17,387 nt of DNA from JAGQUL01 sp039811765 (GCA_039811765.1 JBDHZF010000052.1:1-17387); one strand, 5' to 3'. Positions 6,351-14,176 are shown, counted from the first letter of the stretch. Translations and numbers: made by a program. The notes: a model not told the origin generated them from the letters alone.

Positions 6351-7631
6351 CTATGCGACCCAGCGCGAGAGGTGCGAGCCGAGCGACAGGTAGAACGAGC
6401 CGTCGGTGGCGATGCCCGCGACATAGCGTCCGTTGCCGTTCTTCCATACTTGCGCGCCGCGCGCCGCGGACAGTCCCCAGCTGCGGCGTGCGCTGAGGCT
6501 CGACACGTACACCACGTCACCGATCACGGTGGGACTCCCGCTGATCGTGCCGCCGAGGTCCTCGCGCCACAGCGATCGACCGTTCTTCGCGTTGAACGCG
6601 TAGACGGTGCCCGGGTAGTTGCCGATGAACACGCGACCGTCGCTGACCGCCGGCGTGGCATATGCGTAGCCGGGGATGGACGCCTGCCATCGCGTGTCGC
6701 CCGTTCGAGCATCCAGCGCGTACACGTGGCCGCGAACGGTGACGACGTATGCGATCCCGTTCGCGACTGGGATCGACGCGTAGATTCGATCGCCGAGCAC
6801 GCCGCCGAGCGCGCGTCGCCAAATCTTCCGACCCGTGCGTGCGTCCAAGCTGAACACTTCCGCCGCGTAGTTGCCCACGTAGACGCGATTGCGCGCGAGG
6901 CTCGGACTGTGCTTGATCTCGCCGCCGGTGCGAAACGCCCAGCGAACTCGACCCGTGGACTCGTCGATCGCGTAGACGCGCCGATCCGCGCTCGCCGCGT
7001 ACACGAGCCCATTCACCACTACCGGCGACGATTCAACCGCGCCACCGGTGCGCAATCGCCACAACCGCCGACCCGTCGCACGATCCAGCGCTTGGACGTT
7101 CCCCGGCGTGAAGCTGCCGACGAACACGCGGTCGCCGGAGATCGCGGGCGTCGAGTCGTAGAGCGTCGCGGTGGTGCGCCGCCACAGCACGCGATGGTTG
7201 CGCGCGCGAATCGCGAACGTGTCGCCGTGCTGGTTGTTCACGTAGAGCACGCCGTCGCAGTACGACGGTGGAAACTCCATGATGCCGATGCGCATGTCCC
7301 ACTTCTTGCGGCGCGGCACGCCAAGTCGAATGTCGGACGCGTCGCTGGTTCGGGCGGCAGTTCGTCCGTAGAACGGCCAACATGGCCGTTCGAAGCGTGG
7401 CTTGGAAGTCGCGGGCGTCGTCGGCTGCGTAGTCGGTTGCAGCGCCTCCTTCGGTTGTTCGACGCCCTGCAGCTGCGTGTCGAGCGCGCTGCGCTGCGGC
7501 GACGATCGAACCGCGAGCGCCGCGATCGCGATTCCGCCCACCCATGCGAGCAGCGCAACGATCACCGCAATGACGACGAGCGGCCTGCGTCGAGGACGAT
7601 CGGTGTTCGTGTCCGGGGGCTCGGTCGCCAT
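6351..7631 (-). CDS. Membrane-anchored PQQ-repeat beta-propeller protein
   Basis: The 426 residues begin with a Pro/Arg-rich cytoplasmic tail, then one membrane helix at about 17-41. A Thr/Pro/Gln linker follows (to about 80), and then repeats of about 40 residues to the end. Each repeat has the 'G.VY......VYALDA.TG...W' pattern of PQQ-like/BamB propellers, for example VYAIDESTGRVRW, VFSLDARTGRKIW, VYALDARTGDTRW and VYAFNAKNGRSLW. I count about seven blades. The topology suggests an extracellular propeller tethered to the membrane, more likely a scaffold or binding protein than an active quinoprotein dehydrogenase, since no dehydrogenase catalytic motifs are seen. It starts 39 bp below the stop of the NlpC/P60 gene, which suggests an operon. 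Confidence 0.85.
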   Translation of the reverse strand: MATEPPDTNTDRPRRRPLVVIAVIVALLAWVGGIAIAALAVRSSPQRSALDTQLQGVEQPKEALQPTTQPTTPATSKPRFERPCWPFYGRTAARTSDASDIRLGVPRRKKWDMRIGIMEFPPSYCDGVLYVNNQHGDTFAIRARNHRVLWRRTTATLYDSTPAISGDRVFVGSFTPGNVQALDRATGRRLWRLRTGGAVESSPVVVNGLVYAASADRRVYAIDESTGRVRWAFRTGGEIKHSPSLARNRVYVGNYAAEVFSLDARTGRKIWRRALGGVLGDRIYASIPVANGIAYVVTVRGHVYALDARTGDTRWQASIPGYAYATPAVSDGRVFIGNYPGTVYAFNAKNGRSLWREDLGGTISGSPTVIGDVVYVSSLSARRSWGLSAARGAQVWKNGNGRYVAGIATDGSFYLSLGSHLSRWVA

Positions 7632-7670
7632 TGTGCAGATGATCCCACACGTTCCCGGCCGGAGCTCGGA

Positions 7671-8939
7671 TCAGGGGGTTCGCAGCGTGCGTCGTCCCCA
7701 CGAGAATTCGTCGCGCCACCATCCGTCGAGCGAATTGATCGCCACTCCGCCGTTGCCGCCGCTGGAGTGGATGAACCAACCGTTGCCCATGAACACGCCC
7801 ACGTGGAAGTTCTGGGTCGGCGTGCTGCTCGGACCGTTGTCGCCGAAGAACACGAGATCGCCGGGCTGCAGCTGCGACAGCTTGAGCCTGCGCGCGGCAG
7901 GAAGCGCGCTTTGCGTGTACGTCGTGCGCTCGGCGACCCGCAGCAACTGATCGGCGGGCACGCCGGATTCGTTGACGACGCGAATCGCGAAGCCCGAGCA
8001 GTCGAACCCTCCCTTGCCTTCGGGCTGCTGCCCCTCGGTCTCGCCGGCCCAGACGTATGGCTGTCCGAGCAGGGACGCTGCCGTGCCGAGGATCGTCAAC
8101 TGGTTCGGGCCGAGCGTCGGCAAATCGAACGTTTCGGCGAGCTGCTCGGCATCATCCAACTTCCAGCCACTCGCGTTGTACACCGCGGCTTGCAGCATGT
8201 ACGCGCCATGCGCCACGTTCATGGAGTCGGACGGCTGCAGCTCGTAGCGATCGTTCGGATCGAGCACGTTGTAACGCATGCCGAGCGTTCGCACGAGCGC
8301 ATGCGCAGCCGCGTATGTCCACCGAACTCGCGCGCCCGGCAGCTCGGTTCGCAAGCGGCTCGCGAACGCCGCGACCGTGGATCGAAGTCCGAGGGCGCCC
8401 GTCACCGCGAGCGTGGCGTCGTCCACGCTGATCGGCGACGCCGCGTCGAACTTGCCATCGCGGGCGGGCATCCATCCGTACGCGACGGCGCGCGCGGCGG
8501 CAGAACCAGCACGCGCGTCAGCGAGCGCCGGCGCGGGTCGGCTGCTGCGCATCATCCCCTGCCTGGATTCGCCTCGCAGCGCTTGCACGCGAAGCAGCGC
8601 GGACAAGAACTGCCCGCGCGTGATCGTTGCGGACGGGCCGCGCTTCAGAAGCCCCGGCGGCAGCACGCGCTGGCTCGACACCCAACCGCGCGCCGAATCC
8701 GACCAGCTCCACGGGTTCGAGGCCGCGTTGCCAGATCGCGCGGTCGCGGTCGTCTGGAACGCGCGTGGCGCGGCGGCGGCTTGCGTGGTGAACGCCGCGA
8801 ACAGGCCTACGAGCATGCAGCCGAACAGCGCCCCTGCTCGGGCGACGGGAAGACGAAAAGCGTGTCGCGGCACCTGCACGAGGTTCGCTGTCGGCGACGT
8901 AGCGCTTCGACTTGAGTTGTGGGGGCTGTGGTCGAACAT
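7671..8939 (-). CDS. Secreted NlpC/P60 peptidoglycan hydrolase with SLH-like repeats
   Basis: From the ATG at 8939 the protein is 422 residues. A signal peptide lies at about 28-57 (hydrophobic core GALFGCMLVGLFAAF, then TTQAAAA). Residues about 78-245 hold two or three SLH-like repeats ending in TRGQFLSALLRVQ and SVDDATLAVTGALGL type segments. The C-terminal NlpC/P60 domain starts at about 283 and has catalytic Cys314 in FDCSGF and His379 in FHVGVFMG. A PGDLVFF strand and a GWFIHSS segment (His391) complete the fold. The family cleaves D-glutamyl-diaminopimelate or similar bonds in stem peptides. An in-frame ATG at 8984 would add 15 residues ahead of the signal peptide and is less likely. 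It is followed on the same strand by the propeller gene. Confidence 0.88.
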   Translation of the reverse strand: MFDHSPHNSSRSATSPTANLVQVPRHAFRLPVARAGALFGCMLVGLFAAFTTQAAAAPRAFQTTATARSGNAASNPWSWSDSARGWVSSQRVLPPGLLKRGPSATITRGQFLSALLRVQALRGESRQGMMRSSRPAPALADARAGSAAARAVAYGWMPARDGKFDAASPISVDDATLAVTGALGLRSTVAAFASRLRTELPGARVRWTYAAAHALVRTLGMRYNVLDPNDRYELQPSDSMNVAHGAYMLQAAVYNASGWKLDDAEQLAETFDLPTLGPNQLTILGTAASLLGQPYVWAGETEGQQPEGKGGFDCSGFAIRVVNESGVPADQLLRVAERTTYTQSALPAARRLKLSQLQPGDLVFFGDNGPSSTPTQNFHVGVFMGNGWFIHSSGGNGGVAINSLDGWWRDEFSWGRRTLRTP

Positions 8940-8967
8940 GGTCGTTACGAATTGCTCACGCGGTCTT

Positions 8968-8994
8968 CGCGTCGGGATGGGCAATCCCGTCGCG
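8968..8994. terminator. Hairpin between the one-helix protein gene and the NlpC/P60 gene
   Basis: CGCG-T-CGGGAT (8968-8978) pairs with ATCCCG-T-CGCG (8984-8994) around a 5-nt loop, with a single T-T mismatch: ten base pairs, mostly GC. It lies just past the stop of the gene ending at 9006, but no T-run follows on the minus strand. It may be a U-less terminator or an RNA stabiliser separating the two genes. The structure is seen; the role is inferred. Confidence 0.45.
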
Positions 8995-9005
8995 GCGCGC
9001 GTCGA

Positions 9006-9473
9006 TCAGTCGTTCACGTCGATCGCCTTTGCGATCTCCGAATCCTTCTCGAGCGCTTGAATGCGAACGACTTCGCGGGCGTTGATGCGCAGGTTGCCGT
9101 CGCCGCCTACCTCGTCGCTCACTGGAACGGGCACAAGCTGCGCCGCGTCCTTCGTGTCCTTGTCGCCAGACGAGGTCGAGCGCAGGTAGAACGCGTCGTC
9201 CAACTCGAAGAAATCGCCGTGCGCGTCCTCGACCGTGCCGAAGTAGACCAAGTCGGTCGTGAGGTAGACCGCTTGCACCTTGTCGGTGTCGATGGAATCC
9301 ACGAGGTCCGCGCCCGCGCCACCAGAATGCGGTCGGAACGCGAAGATCAGCGCGAGGATCGGCACGAGCAGGATCAAGCCGAGCACAACGAGCACGCCCT
9401 GGGTGCTGCGCGCGGGCGCGTTGTCGCTGGATGGAGCCGGCTGCTCGGCGGCAGTGTTCGGTTCTTCGCTCAT
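9006..9473 (-). CDS. One-helix membrane-anchored protein, conserved hypothetical
   Basis: The 155-residue protein has an acidic, Pro/Ala-rich start (about 1-24), one membrane helix at about 25-46, and a small outer domain. The outer domain (KVQAVYLTTDLVYFGTVED, an FFELDDAFYLR strand, then REVVRIQALEKDSEIAKAI) resembles a widespread uncharacterised family that I know from its 'QAVFLTNGQVYFG' and 'LKDDSKVVKAI' motifs. No function is established that I know of. The ATG at 9473 has a TAGGGT -10-like box 10 nt upstream. It is the first gene of the minus-strand envelope block and follows tRNA-Lys by 63 bp on the same strand. Confidence 0.78.
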   Translation of the reverse strand: MSEEPNTAAEQPAPSSDNAPARSTQGVLVVLGLILLVPILALIFAFRPHSGGAGADLVDSIDTDKVQAVYLTTDLVYFGTVEDAHGDFFELDDAFYLRSTSSGDKDTKDAAQLVPVPVSDEVGGDGNLRINAREVVRIQALEKDSEIAKAIDVND

Positions 9474-9483
9474 GACGGCGAGG

Positions 9484-9489
9484 ACCCTA
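9484..9489 (-). promoter_or_regulatory. Possible -10 box for the one-helix protein gene
   Basis: TAGGGT on the minus strand lies 10 nt before the ATG at 9473, implying a leader of about 3-4 nt. This would make the gene independent of read-through from tRNA-Lys. No -35 is recognisable. Confidence 0.3.
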
Positions 9490-9536
9490 GCAACCCCTTC
9501 GGCGGCGTCGGTTCACTTCCCGCACGCGCTCTCGAA

Positions 9537-9609
9537 TGGGCGCGGTGGGACTCGAACCCACGACCAACGGATTAAAAGTCCGCTGCGCTACCAACTGCGC
9601 CACACGCCC
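9537..9609 (-). tRNA. tRNA-Lys (anticodon TTT)
   Basis: The minus strand gives a 73-nt cloverleaf. The acceptor stem is GGGCGTG with CGCGCCC (one T-G wobble) and discriminator A73 at 9537. The D arm is GCGC-AGTTGGTA-GCGC, the anticodon loop is CTTTTAA with anticodon TTT at 9574-9576, and the T arm is GTGGG-TTCGAGT-CCCAC. CCA is not encoded. A TAGGAT -10 box lies 6 nt before the mature 5' end. Nothing suggests use as an integration site here. Confidence 0.96.
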
Positions 9610-9615
9610 ACGTTG

Positions 9616-9621
9616 ATCCTA
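9616..9621 (-). promoter_or_regulatory. tRNA-Lys -10 box TAGGAT
   Basis: TAGGAT on the minus strand ends 6 nt before tRNA position 1, so the predicted transcription start is at or next to the mature 5' end. The hexamer and spacing match those before the genes starting at 3314 and 13266. No clear -35 is seen. Confidence 0.45.
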
Positions 9622-9679
9622 CCCCGGTGGCCGCAATTCGCATGCTCGAATCGCAACGACCGCCCGAAAGCACGGCCAG

Positions 9680-11029
9680 ATGCCGAATTCGCGCTACAAC
9701 AATCAGGAGAATGCCGATACTCTGGAGAGGAGCGACGAAAGGGCACGACAGGCGATGGCCTTCCATCCGGGAAACCATCAGCATGAGCAGCGGGTCACCC
9801 CGTTGCGTCGCCGACCGCGCGAACGGCTGGCCGGTGGCCTGTTCCAAGCGTTCACCCGCGTCGCGGGTTTCCGTCCAGGGCTCCTTCCCGAGCACATGCG
9901 ACGCCAGTTGCGCATCATCGGCATTCGCGACGAGCAACTCGATCGCGTGCTGCCAACGCTTCGCACACTTGCGGACTGGCCCTATGCGTGGGAGGCCGAA
10001 GGCGATGCGCGCGCCGCCGAGCGCGACTGGTCCTCGGCGTTCGCGGCGTATTACGTCGCCCAGCGCATCCTGCTCGCGTCTTCTCCGCTCAAAGATCGTC
10101 TGTACTCGCTCGCGGTCGATGCGTACGCGCGCGTGGACCAGCCGCAGCTCGAGCGCATCGAAGCGCGCAACGCGGCCGGCGAGCGGATCGTCGGCTACTT
10201 GCAGTTGCCCGAAGCCGCCGAACACGGCGGCCGCGTGCCGTGCGTGCTGATCGCCCCCGGGATCACCGGCACCAAGGAAGAATTGCACTCCTTTGCGATG
10301 CCGTTCCTGCGACGCGGCGTCGCCGTTGCGCGGATCGACAATCCCGCGTACGGCGAAACCGAAGGCGTGCTCACGCAGACTTCGGTCGTCAACGCGCGAC
10401 ACGTGCTCGATGAGCTGGCGAACGATCCGCGGCTGGATCCGGACTCGCTGCATCTGTACGGCATGAGCTTGGGCGCGAACTTCCTCACCGAGGCCGCGCT
10501 GGATTCGCGCGCTGCGACTCTGTCGCTCATTTGTCCGCCGTTCCAACCGTCTCGATACTTCGATCGGCTGCCCACCCTCAACGTGGTCGCGCTCCAACAC
10601 TCGACCGGGCTCTACGACCTCGACGCGCTTCGTGCGTTCGTGGCATCCAACGATCGCGTCGCCACCGTGCCGAAGCTCACGCAGTCGATTCGACTGTTCC
10701 ACGGTGGGCGAGATTCGACCGTTCCAGTCGAGGACGCGCACTTGTTCGTGGCGTCGCTGAACGCCCCGTCGGCGTTGACGATCTACGAACGCGATCACCA
10801 CAACTGTCTCGAGCATCTCGACGAGATCTCGGCGCACGTGCTGGAGTTCGTCGCCGATCCCGAAGCAACGTGCGCGCTCGCAGCGACGACGCGGTCGATC
10901 GACGAAGCGGCAACGATCCATCCGAGCGACGAGGACGCGATCGCGGCGCGCGCAGGATCGATCCCGCGACGGCGGCTCGCTCGCTTGCCGTTCTTGCTAC
11001 CGGGCGTTCGCCCCCGAGTTTCCGACTGA
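9680..11029 (+). CDS. Alpha/beta hydrolase, FrsA/DUF1100-like esterase
   Basis: The 449-residue protein has a helical N-terminal region (about 45-150), then an alpha/beta-hydrolase domain (about 160-395). The nucleophile elbow is YGMSLG (Ser263), the acid is Asp345 in HGGRDSTVP, and the base is His373 or His374 in ERDHHNCLE. IAPGITGTKEE supplies the oxyanion-side loop. A helical cap followed by this core resembles FrsA-like esterases and C-C hydrolases; the substrate is unknown and it is probably cytoplasmic. Residues 400-449 are a low-similarity tail. The start is uncertain: the ATG at 9680 has no good ribosome site, while an in-frame ATG at 9755 would drop a polar, uninformative 25-residue lead and still include the whole fold. 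Its 3' end overlaps the convergent MetB-like gene by 33 bp. Confidence 0.85.
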   Translation: MPNSRYNNQENADTLERSDERARQAMAFHPGNHQHEQRVTPLRRRPRERLAGGLFQAFTRVAGFRPGLLPEHMRRQLRIIGIRDEQLDRVLPTLRTLADWPYAWEAEGDARAAERDWSSAFAAYYVAQRILLASSPLKDRLYSLAVDAYARVDQPQLERIEARNAAGERIVGYLQLPEAAEHGGRVPCVLIAPGITGTKEELHSFAMPFLRRGVAVARIDNPAYGETEGVLTQTSVVNARHVLDELANDPRLDPDSLHLYGMSLGANFLTEAALDSRAATLSLICPPFQPSRYFDRLPTLNVVALQHSTGLYDLDALRAFVASNDRVATVPKLTQSIRLFHGGRDSTVPVEDAHLFVASLNAPSALTIYERDHHNCLEHLDEISAHVLEFVADPEATCALAATTRSIDEAATIHPSDEDAIAARAGSIPRRRLARLPFLLPGVRPRVSD

Positions 11030-12244
11030 CGCATCCGCCACGCCCGCGGTCGCGTCGAGCGCGTGCTCGAGGTCGCGCAGCAAATCGTCGACATGCTCGA
11101 TGCCGACGCTGATTCGAACCAGATGCGCCGGCACCTCCAGCGGCGATCCCGCGACCGACTGGTGCGTCATCAGCCCAGGAAGTTCGATCAGGCTCTCGAC
11201 GCCACCGAGGCTTTCCGCAAGCGTGAACACGCGCGTTGCGGCGCACAACGCCTTGGCGCGCGCCTGGCCGCCCGCGGGCATGAAGCTGATCATCCCGCCG
11301 CCCGCGCGCATCTGGCGTTGCACGACGGCGTGATCGGGATGCGATTCGAGGCCCGGATACAACACGCGCTCCACATCGTCGCGCGCCTCGAGCATGCGCG
11401 CGGTCGCAAGCGCGTTTTCGCAGTGGCGATCCATGCGCACGTGCAGCGTCTTCAATCCGCGAGTGACGAGCCACGCGTCCATCGGGCCTGGCACCGCGCC
11501 CACGGCGTTCTGCAAGAACCGCAACTCCTCGGCAAGCGAGTCGTCGTTGACGACGAGCGCGCCGCCGACCACATCGCTGTGCCCGCCGAGATACTTGGTC
11601 ATCGAATGCGCGACGATGTCCGCGCCGAGCGCGAGCGGTTGCTGCAGGTATGGCGTGGCGAACGTGTTGTCGACCACGAGGCGCGCGCGGTGCGCGTGCG
11701 CGACCTGCGCGACCGCCGCGATGTCCACCACGTTGAGCAACGGATTCGTTGGAGTCTCCACCCACACGAGCTTCGTGCGGTCGGTCATCGCCGCAGCGAG
11801 CGCGTCCATGTCGCGCATGGCGACGAACGTGAATTCTATGCCGGCGTGCCGCTGCAGCACCTTCGTGAAAATGCGGTACGTGCCGCCGTACGTGTCGTTG
11901 ATGCAGACCACGTGGTCGCCGGGACTGAGCGTTTGCAGCACGGTGCTCGTCGCCGCCATGCCGCTCGCGAACGCGATCGCGTGATCGGCGTCCTCGAGCG
12001 CGGCGAGTTGGATCTCCAGCGCGCGACGCGTGGGGTTGTCGGTTCGCGAGTAGTCGTAGCCCGCGAACTCGCCCACGCCGTGCTGCACGTACGTGGAGTT
12101 CATGTAGACGGGTGCGATCACCGCCCCGGTCGTGGGATCGGGATCTTGACCCGCGTGGATCGCGCGCGTGCCAAAATGCTGGCCGTCGTATTCGCTGGCG
12201 CGTCGCCGGCGCGGGTGCCCGTGATTCGCGGATTCGTTGCTCAC
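10997..12244 (-). CDS. metB: Cystathionine gamma-lyase / gamma-synthase (MetB family, PLP enzyme)
   Basis: The 415 residues are a full-length Cys/Met-metabolism PLP enzyme. It shows DYSRTDNPTR (64-73), FASGMAA (92-98), YGGTYR (119-124), ETPTNP (163-168), VDNTFATPYLQ (191-201) and PLP-binding Lys217 in SMTKYLGGHSD. The segment SLGGVESLIELPGLMTHQS carries Glu-Leu-Pro, as I recall for cystathionine gamma-lyases, where gamma-synthases such as E. coli MetB differ. Together with the beta-synthase gene just upstream, this favours reverse transsulfuration: cystathionine to cysteine, ammonia and 2-oxobutyrate. A synthase role cannot be excluded. The GTG start overlaps the upstream stop (GTGA), so the pair is translationally coupled. 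Confidence 0.93.
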   Translation of the reverse strand: MSNESANHGHPRRRRASEYDGQHFGTRAIHAGQDPDPTTGAVIAPVYMNSTYVQHGVGEFAGYDYSRTDNPTRRALEIQLAALEDADHAIAFASGMAATSTVLQTLSPGDHVVCINDTYGGTYRIFTKVLQRHAGIEFTFVAMRDMDALAAAMTDRTKLVWVETPTNPLLNVVDIAAVAQVAHAHRARLVVDNTFATPYLQQPLALGADIVAHSMTKYLGGHSDVVGGALVVNDDSLAEELRFLQNAVGAVPGPMDAWLVTRGLKTLHVRMDRHCENALATARMLEARDDVERVLYPGLESHPDHAVVQRQMRAGGGMISFMPAGGQARAKALCAATRVFTLAESLGGVESLIELPGLMTHQSVAGSPLEVPAHLVRISVGIEHVDDLLRDLEHALDATAGVADASVGNSGANAR

Positions 12245-13266
12245 AATGCCACCCCCGCCGCTTCCAGCAGTTCATGCGCCACGTTGGGACTGAGCTCGCG
12301 CGCTTCGTCCGCGCTGATCAGTCCTTTGTCGAGCAGCCACTCGGGATTGAACACCTTGCTCAGGTAGCCACGCCCGGTGTCTGGCAACAGGCACACGACG
12401 CGCTTGCCTTCGCCGAGTTCGCGCGCGATCTGCAACGCGCCGAACAGCGCCGTGCCGCCGCTGCCGCCGGTGAGGATCGCTTCTTCGCGAGCGAGCCGGT
12501 TCGCGGCCAGGAAGCTGTCCCGGTCTTCCACGGTGATCCAGCGATCGACGATGTCGTATTGGAACGTGCCGGGCCAGAAGTCTTCGCCGATGCCTTCGAC
12601 GAGGTACGAATGAACGTCCTCGGGCGTCACGTAGATCGAACCGGGCGGATCGCAGCCGATGACTTGGATCGACGGATCCTGCTGTTTGAGGTACGTGCCG
12701 ATGCCGGTGGCGGTGCCGCCGGTGCCCACGCCGCACACGAACGCGTCGAGGCGACCGTCGACCTGCTGCCACAGCTCGGGGCCTGTGGTCTCGAGATGCG
12801 TGCGCGGGTTGGCTTGGTTCTCGTACTGGTTGAGCTTCACGGCGTTCGGCAGCTCGGCCGCGAGCCGATCGCTCACCGAATAGTAGGAGCGTGGGTCGTC
12901 CGCTTCCACCTGCGTGGGGCACACGACCACTTCGGCACCGTACGCGCGCAGCAGGTTCTGCTTCTCGAGGCTGATCTTGTCGGGCATCACGAACACGCAG
13001 CGGTAGCCGCGCGCGATCGCGGTCATTGCGAGTCCAACGCCGGTGTTGCCGCTCGTGGGCTCCACGATCGTGCCGCCCGGCTTCAGCGATCCGTCGCGCT
13101 CGGCGGCGTCGATCAGGCGAGCGCCGATGCGGTCTTTCACCGAGTAGCCGGGGTTGAACATCTCGAGCTTGAGCAGCAGTTCGGCCATGCCGGGTTCCTG
13201 CAAGCGCTGCAATCGCACGAGCGGCGTTTCGCCGATCAGATCGGTAATGACGGGGAATTCGGACAT
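12241..13266 (-). CDS. Cystathionine beta-synthase-type PLP enzyme without CBS domains
   Basis: The 341 residues are a fold-type II PLP enzyme. Lys44 in YSVKDR binds PLP, TSGNTG (71-76) is the substrate loop and GTGGT (181-185) holds the phosphate. The features VEGIGEDFWP (about 223-232) and LLPDTGRGYLSKVFNPEWL (about 293-311) point to the cystathionine beta-synthase branch rather than CysK. Many bacterial and animal CBS enzymes continue into a pair of CBS regulatory domains; this one stops about 30 residues after the catalytic core. It would join serine and homocysteine (or use O-acetylserine) and feed the coupled MetB/CGL gene downstream. The ATG at 13266 sits 6 nt below a TAGGAT box. Confidence 0.92.
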   Translation of the reverse strand: MSEFPVITDLIGETPLVRLQRLQEPGMAELLLKLEMFNPGYSVKDRIGARLIDAAERDGSLKPGGTIVEPTSGNTGVGLAMTAIARGYRCVFVMPDKISLEKQNLLRAYGAEVVVCPTQVEADDPRSYYSVSDRLAAELPNAVKLNQYENQANPRTHLETTGPELWQQVDGRLDAFVCGVGTGGTATGIGTYLKQQDPSIQVIGCDPPGSIYVTPEDVHSYLVEGIGEDFWPGTFQYDIVDRWITVEDRDSFLAANRLAREEAILTGGSGGTALFGALQIARELGEGKRVVCLLPDTGRGYLSKVFNPEWLLDKGLISADEARELSPNVAHELLEAAGVAL

Positions 13267-13272
13267 GACCGA

Positions 13273-13278
13273 ATCCTA
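13273..13278 (-). promoter_or_regulatory. -10 box TAGGAT for the transsulfuration operon, leaderless type
   Basis: TAGGAT on the minus strand is 6 nt before the ATG at 13266. Transcription would start at about the A of the start codon. This gives the CBS-MetB pair its own promoter within the 40-bp gap after the endonuclease gene. The -35 region shows no clear consensus. Confidence 0.5.
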
Positions 13279-13306
13279 CCGATCCAGTCGGGATAGCGCG
13301 ACGAGG

Positions 13307-14164
13307 TCAGGCAGCGAGATCGCTGTCGTGGACCCGGTAGTTCGACGCGGGATCCTTCAGAAAAGTCGCCCACGCCTGAACCTGTTGCGCGCGATCGATG
13401 CGCGTTGCCGCAGGCGTTGCACGCCCGGCCATGAGCTCGTCGGCGAGCTCGGGCCGGTCGACGAAGACGTTGCGGGTGCCTTGGATTGCTTGGATCATGT
13501 CGTTGCGACGCAGCTCGTCCGCGTCTGGAAGGTGCGCGGCGTTCCACGCGAGGAGTGTTGGCAGCGATTCGGTGAAGCCGCTCGGGTCGAAGTCGGTGCC
13601 GATCTCGCTGCCGGTTCCGTAGCGTTCGTAGGCATACATGAGCGATCGAGCGATCACGCCCTTGACCGCGTCGCGTGGTTCGAACACGAGACGCCCGTTC
13701 GTGTCGAAGCCGACCGAACCCGAGCCAGCGGGGATGCGAAACGGCGCCGCGCCGTCCTGCGCGTCGACGACCGCGCCGAACGGCAGATGCCACCGGTACT
13801 CGTTCACCTTCTGGTTCGTGGCTTGGATGTGATGCAGGTCCGTTCGCAGTCGACCGACGGCGCCTTGGCTTTGTGGCCACAGATGCTCGGCGTTCACGTT
13901 GTGCGCGTTCGCGCTCGCTCTCGAATCGACGCCGACGAGTGCTTGCCCCGTGTAGATGTCGGTCGCCCAATCGCTTCCACCGGACCGGCCAAGCTTGGCG
14001 AACATCTCGTCTCGCGCCGGGGCGTACCCGAGCGGCCGGTCGGTCGAGTCCCACAGCTTCCGCAACCCATCGGCGAGCGCGTCGCCATGAAGTCCGTCGA
14101 CGGGGGCGAAGTAGGCGTCGGCCGCGGACGTCGACGCGTGCGGGAGCGAAGGAGCGAGGATCAT
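13307..14164 (-). CDS. Endonuclease I (EndA/NucM) family nuclease
   Basis: The 285-residue protein carries the beta-beta-alpha-metal nuclease core of the EndA/NucM family: NAEHLWPQS (His94 as the likely general base), followed by RTDLHHIQATNQKVNEYR with the DLHH and N-x-x-x-x-R positions kept. The family cuts DNA and RNA non-specifically with Mg and is usually secreted. Here only MILAPSLPHASTSAA precedes the folded part, which is a poor signal peptide, and no in-frame start codon lies upstream before the next gene. The export route is therefore doubtful. The ATG at 14164 lies 6 nt below a TACCGT -10-like box. Upstream in-frame reading to 14782 is antisense-free but overlaps SemiSWEET and purH, so it was rejected. 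Confidence 0.87.
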   Translation of the reverse strand: MILAPSLPHASTSAADAYFAPVDGLHGDALADGLRKLWDSTDRPLGYAPARDEMFAKLGRSGGSDWATDIYTGQALVGVDSRASANAHNVNAEHLWPQSQGAVGRLRTDLHHIQATNQKVNEYRWHLPFGAVVDAQDGAAPFRIPAGSGSVGFDTNGRLVFEPRDAVKGVIARSLMYAYERYGTGSEIGTDFDPSGFTESLPTLLAWNAAHLPDADELRRNDMIQAIQGTRNVFVDRPELADELMAGRATPAATRIDRAQQVQAWATFLKDPASNYRVHDSDLAA

Positions 14165-14170
14165 GGCGAA

Positions 14171-14176
14171 ACGGTA
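14171..14176 (-). promoter_or_regulatory. Possible -10 box for the endonuclease gene
   Basis: TACCGT (TAnnnT) on the minus strand is 6 nt before the ATG at 14164, the same spacing as the other leaderless candidates. No Shine-Dalgarno is present, which supports leaderless initiation. Confidence 0.35.

Noticed and set aside
6372..8915. Very long plus-strand open frame, 847 residues
   Set aside because: It is antisense across two well-supported genes (propeller and NlpC/P60). Composition is Arg/His/Ala-rich and non-protein-like.
9711..10250. ATG at 9711 with a good AGGAGA ribosome site
   Set aside because: It is out of frame with the alpha/beta hydrolase and its translation has no domain. The ribosome-site match is probably chance.
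10677..12275. Minus-strand open frame of 532 residues
   Set aside because: It is a frame-shifted shadow of the MetB/CGL gene on the same strand; scraps of unrelated Arg-rich sequence only.
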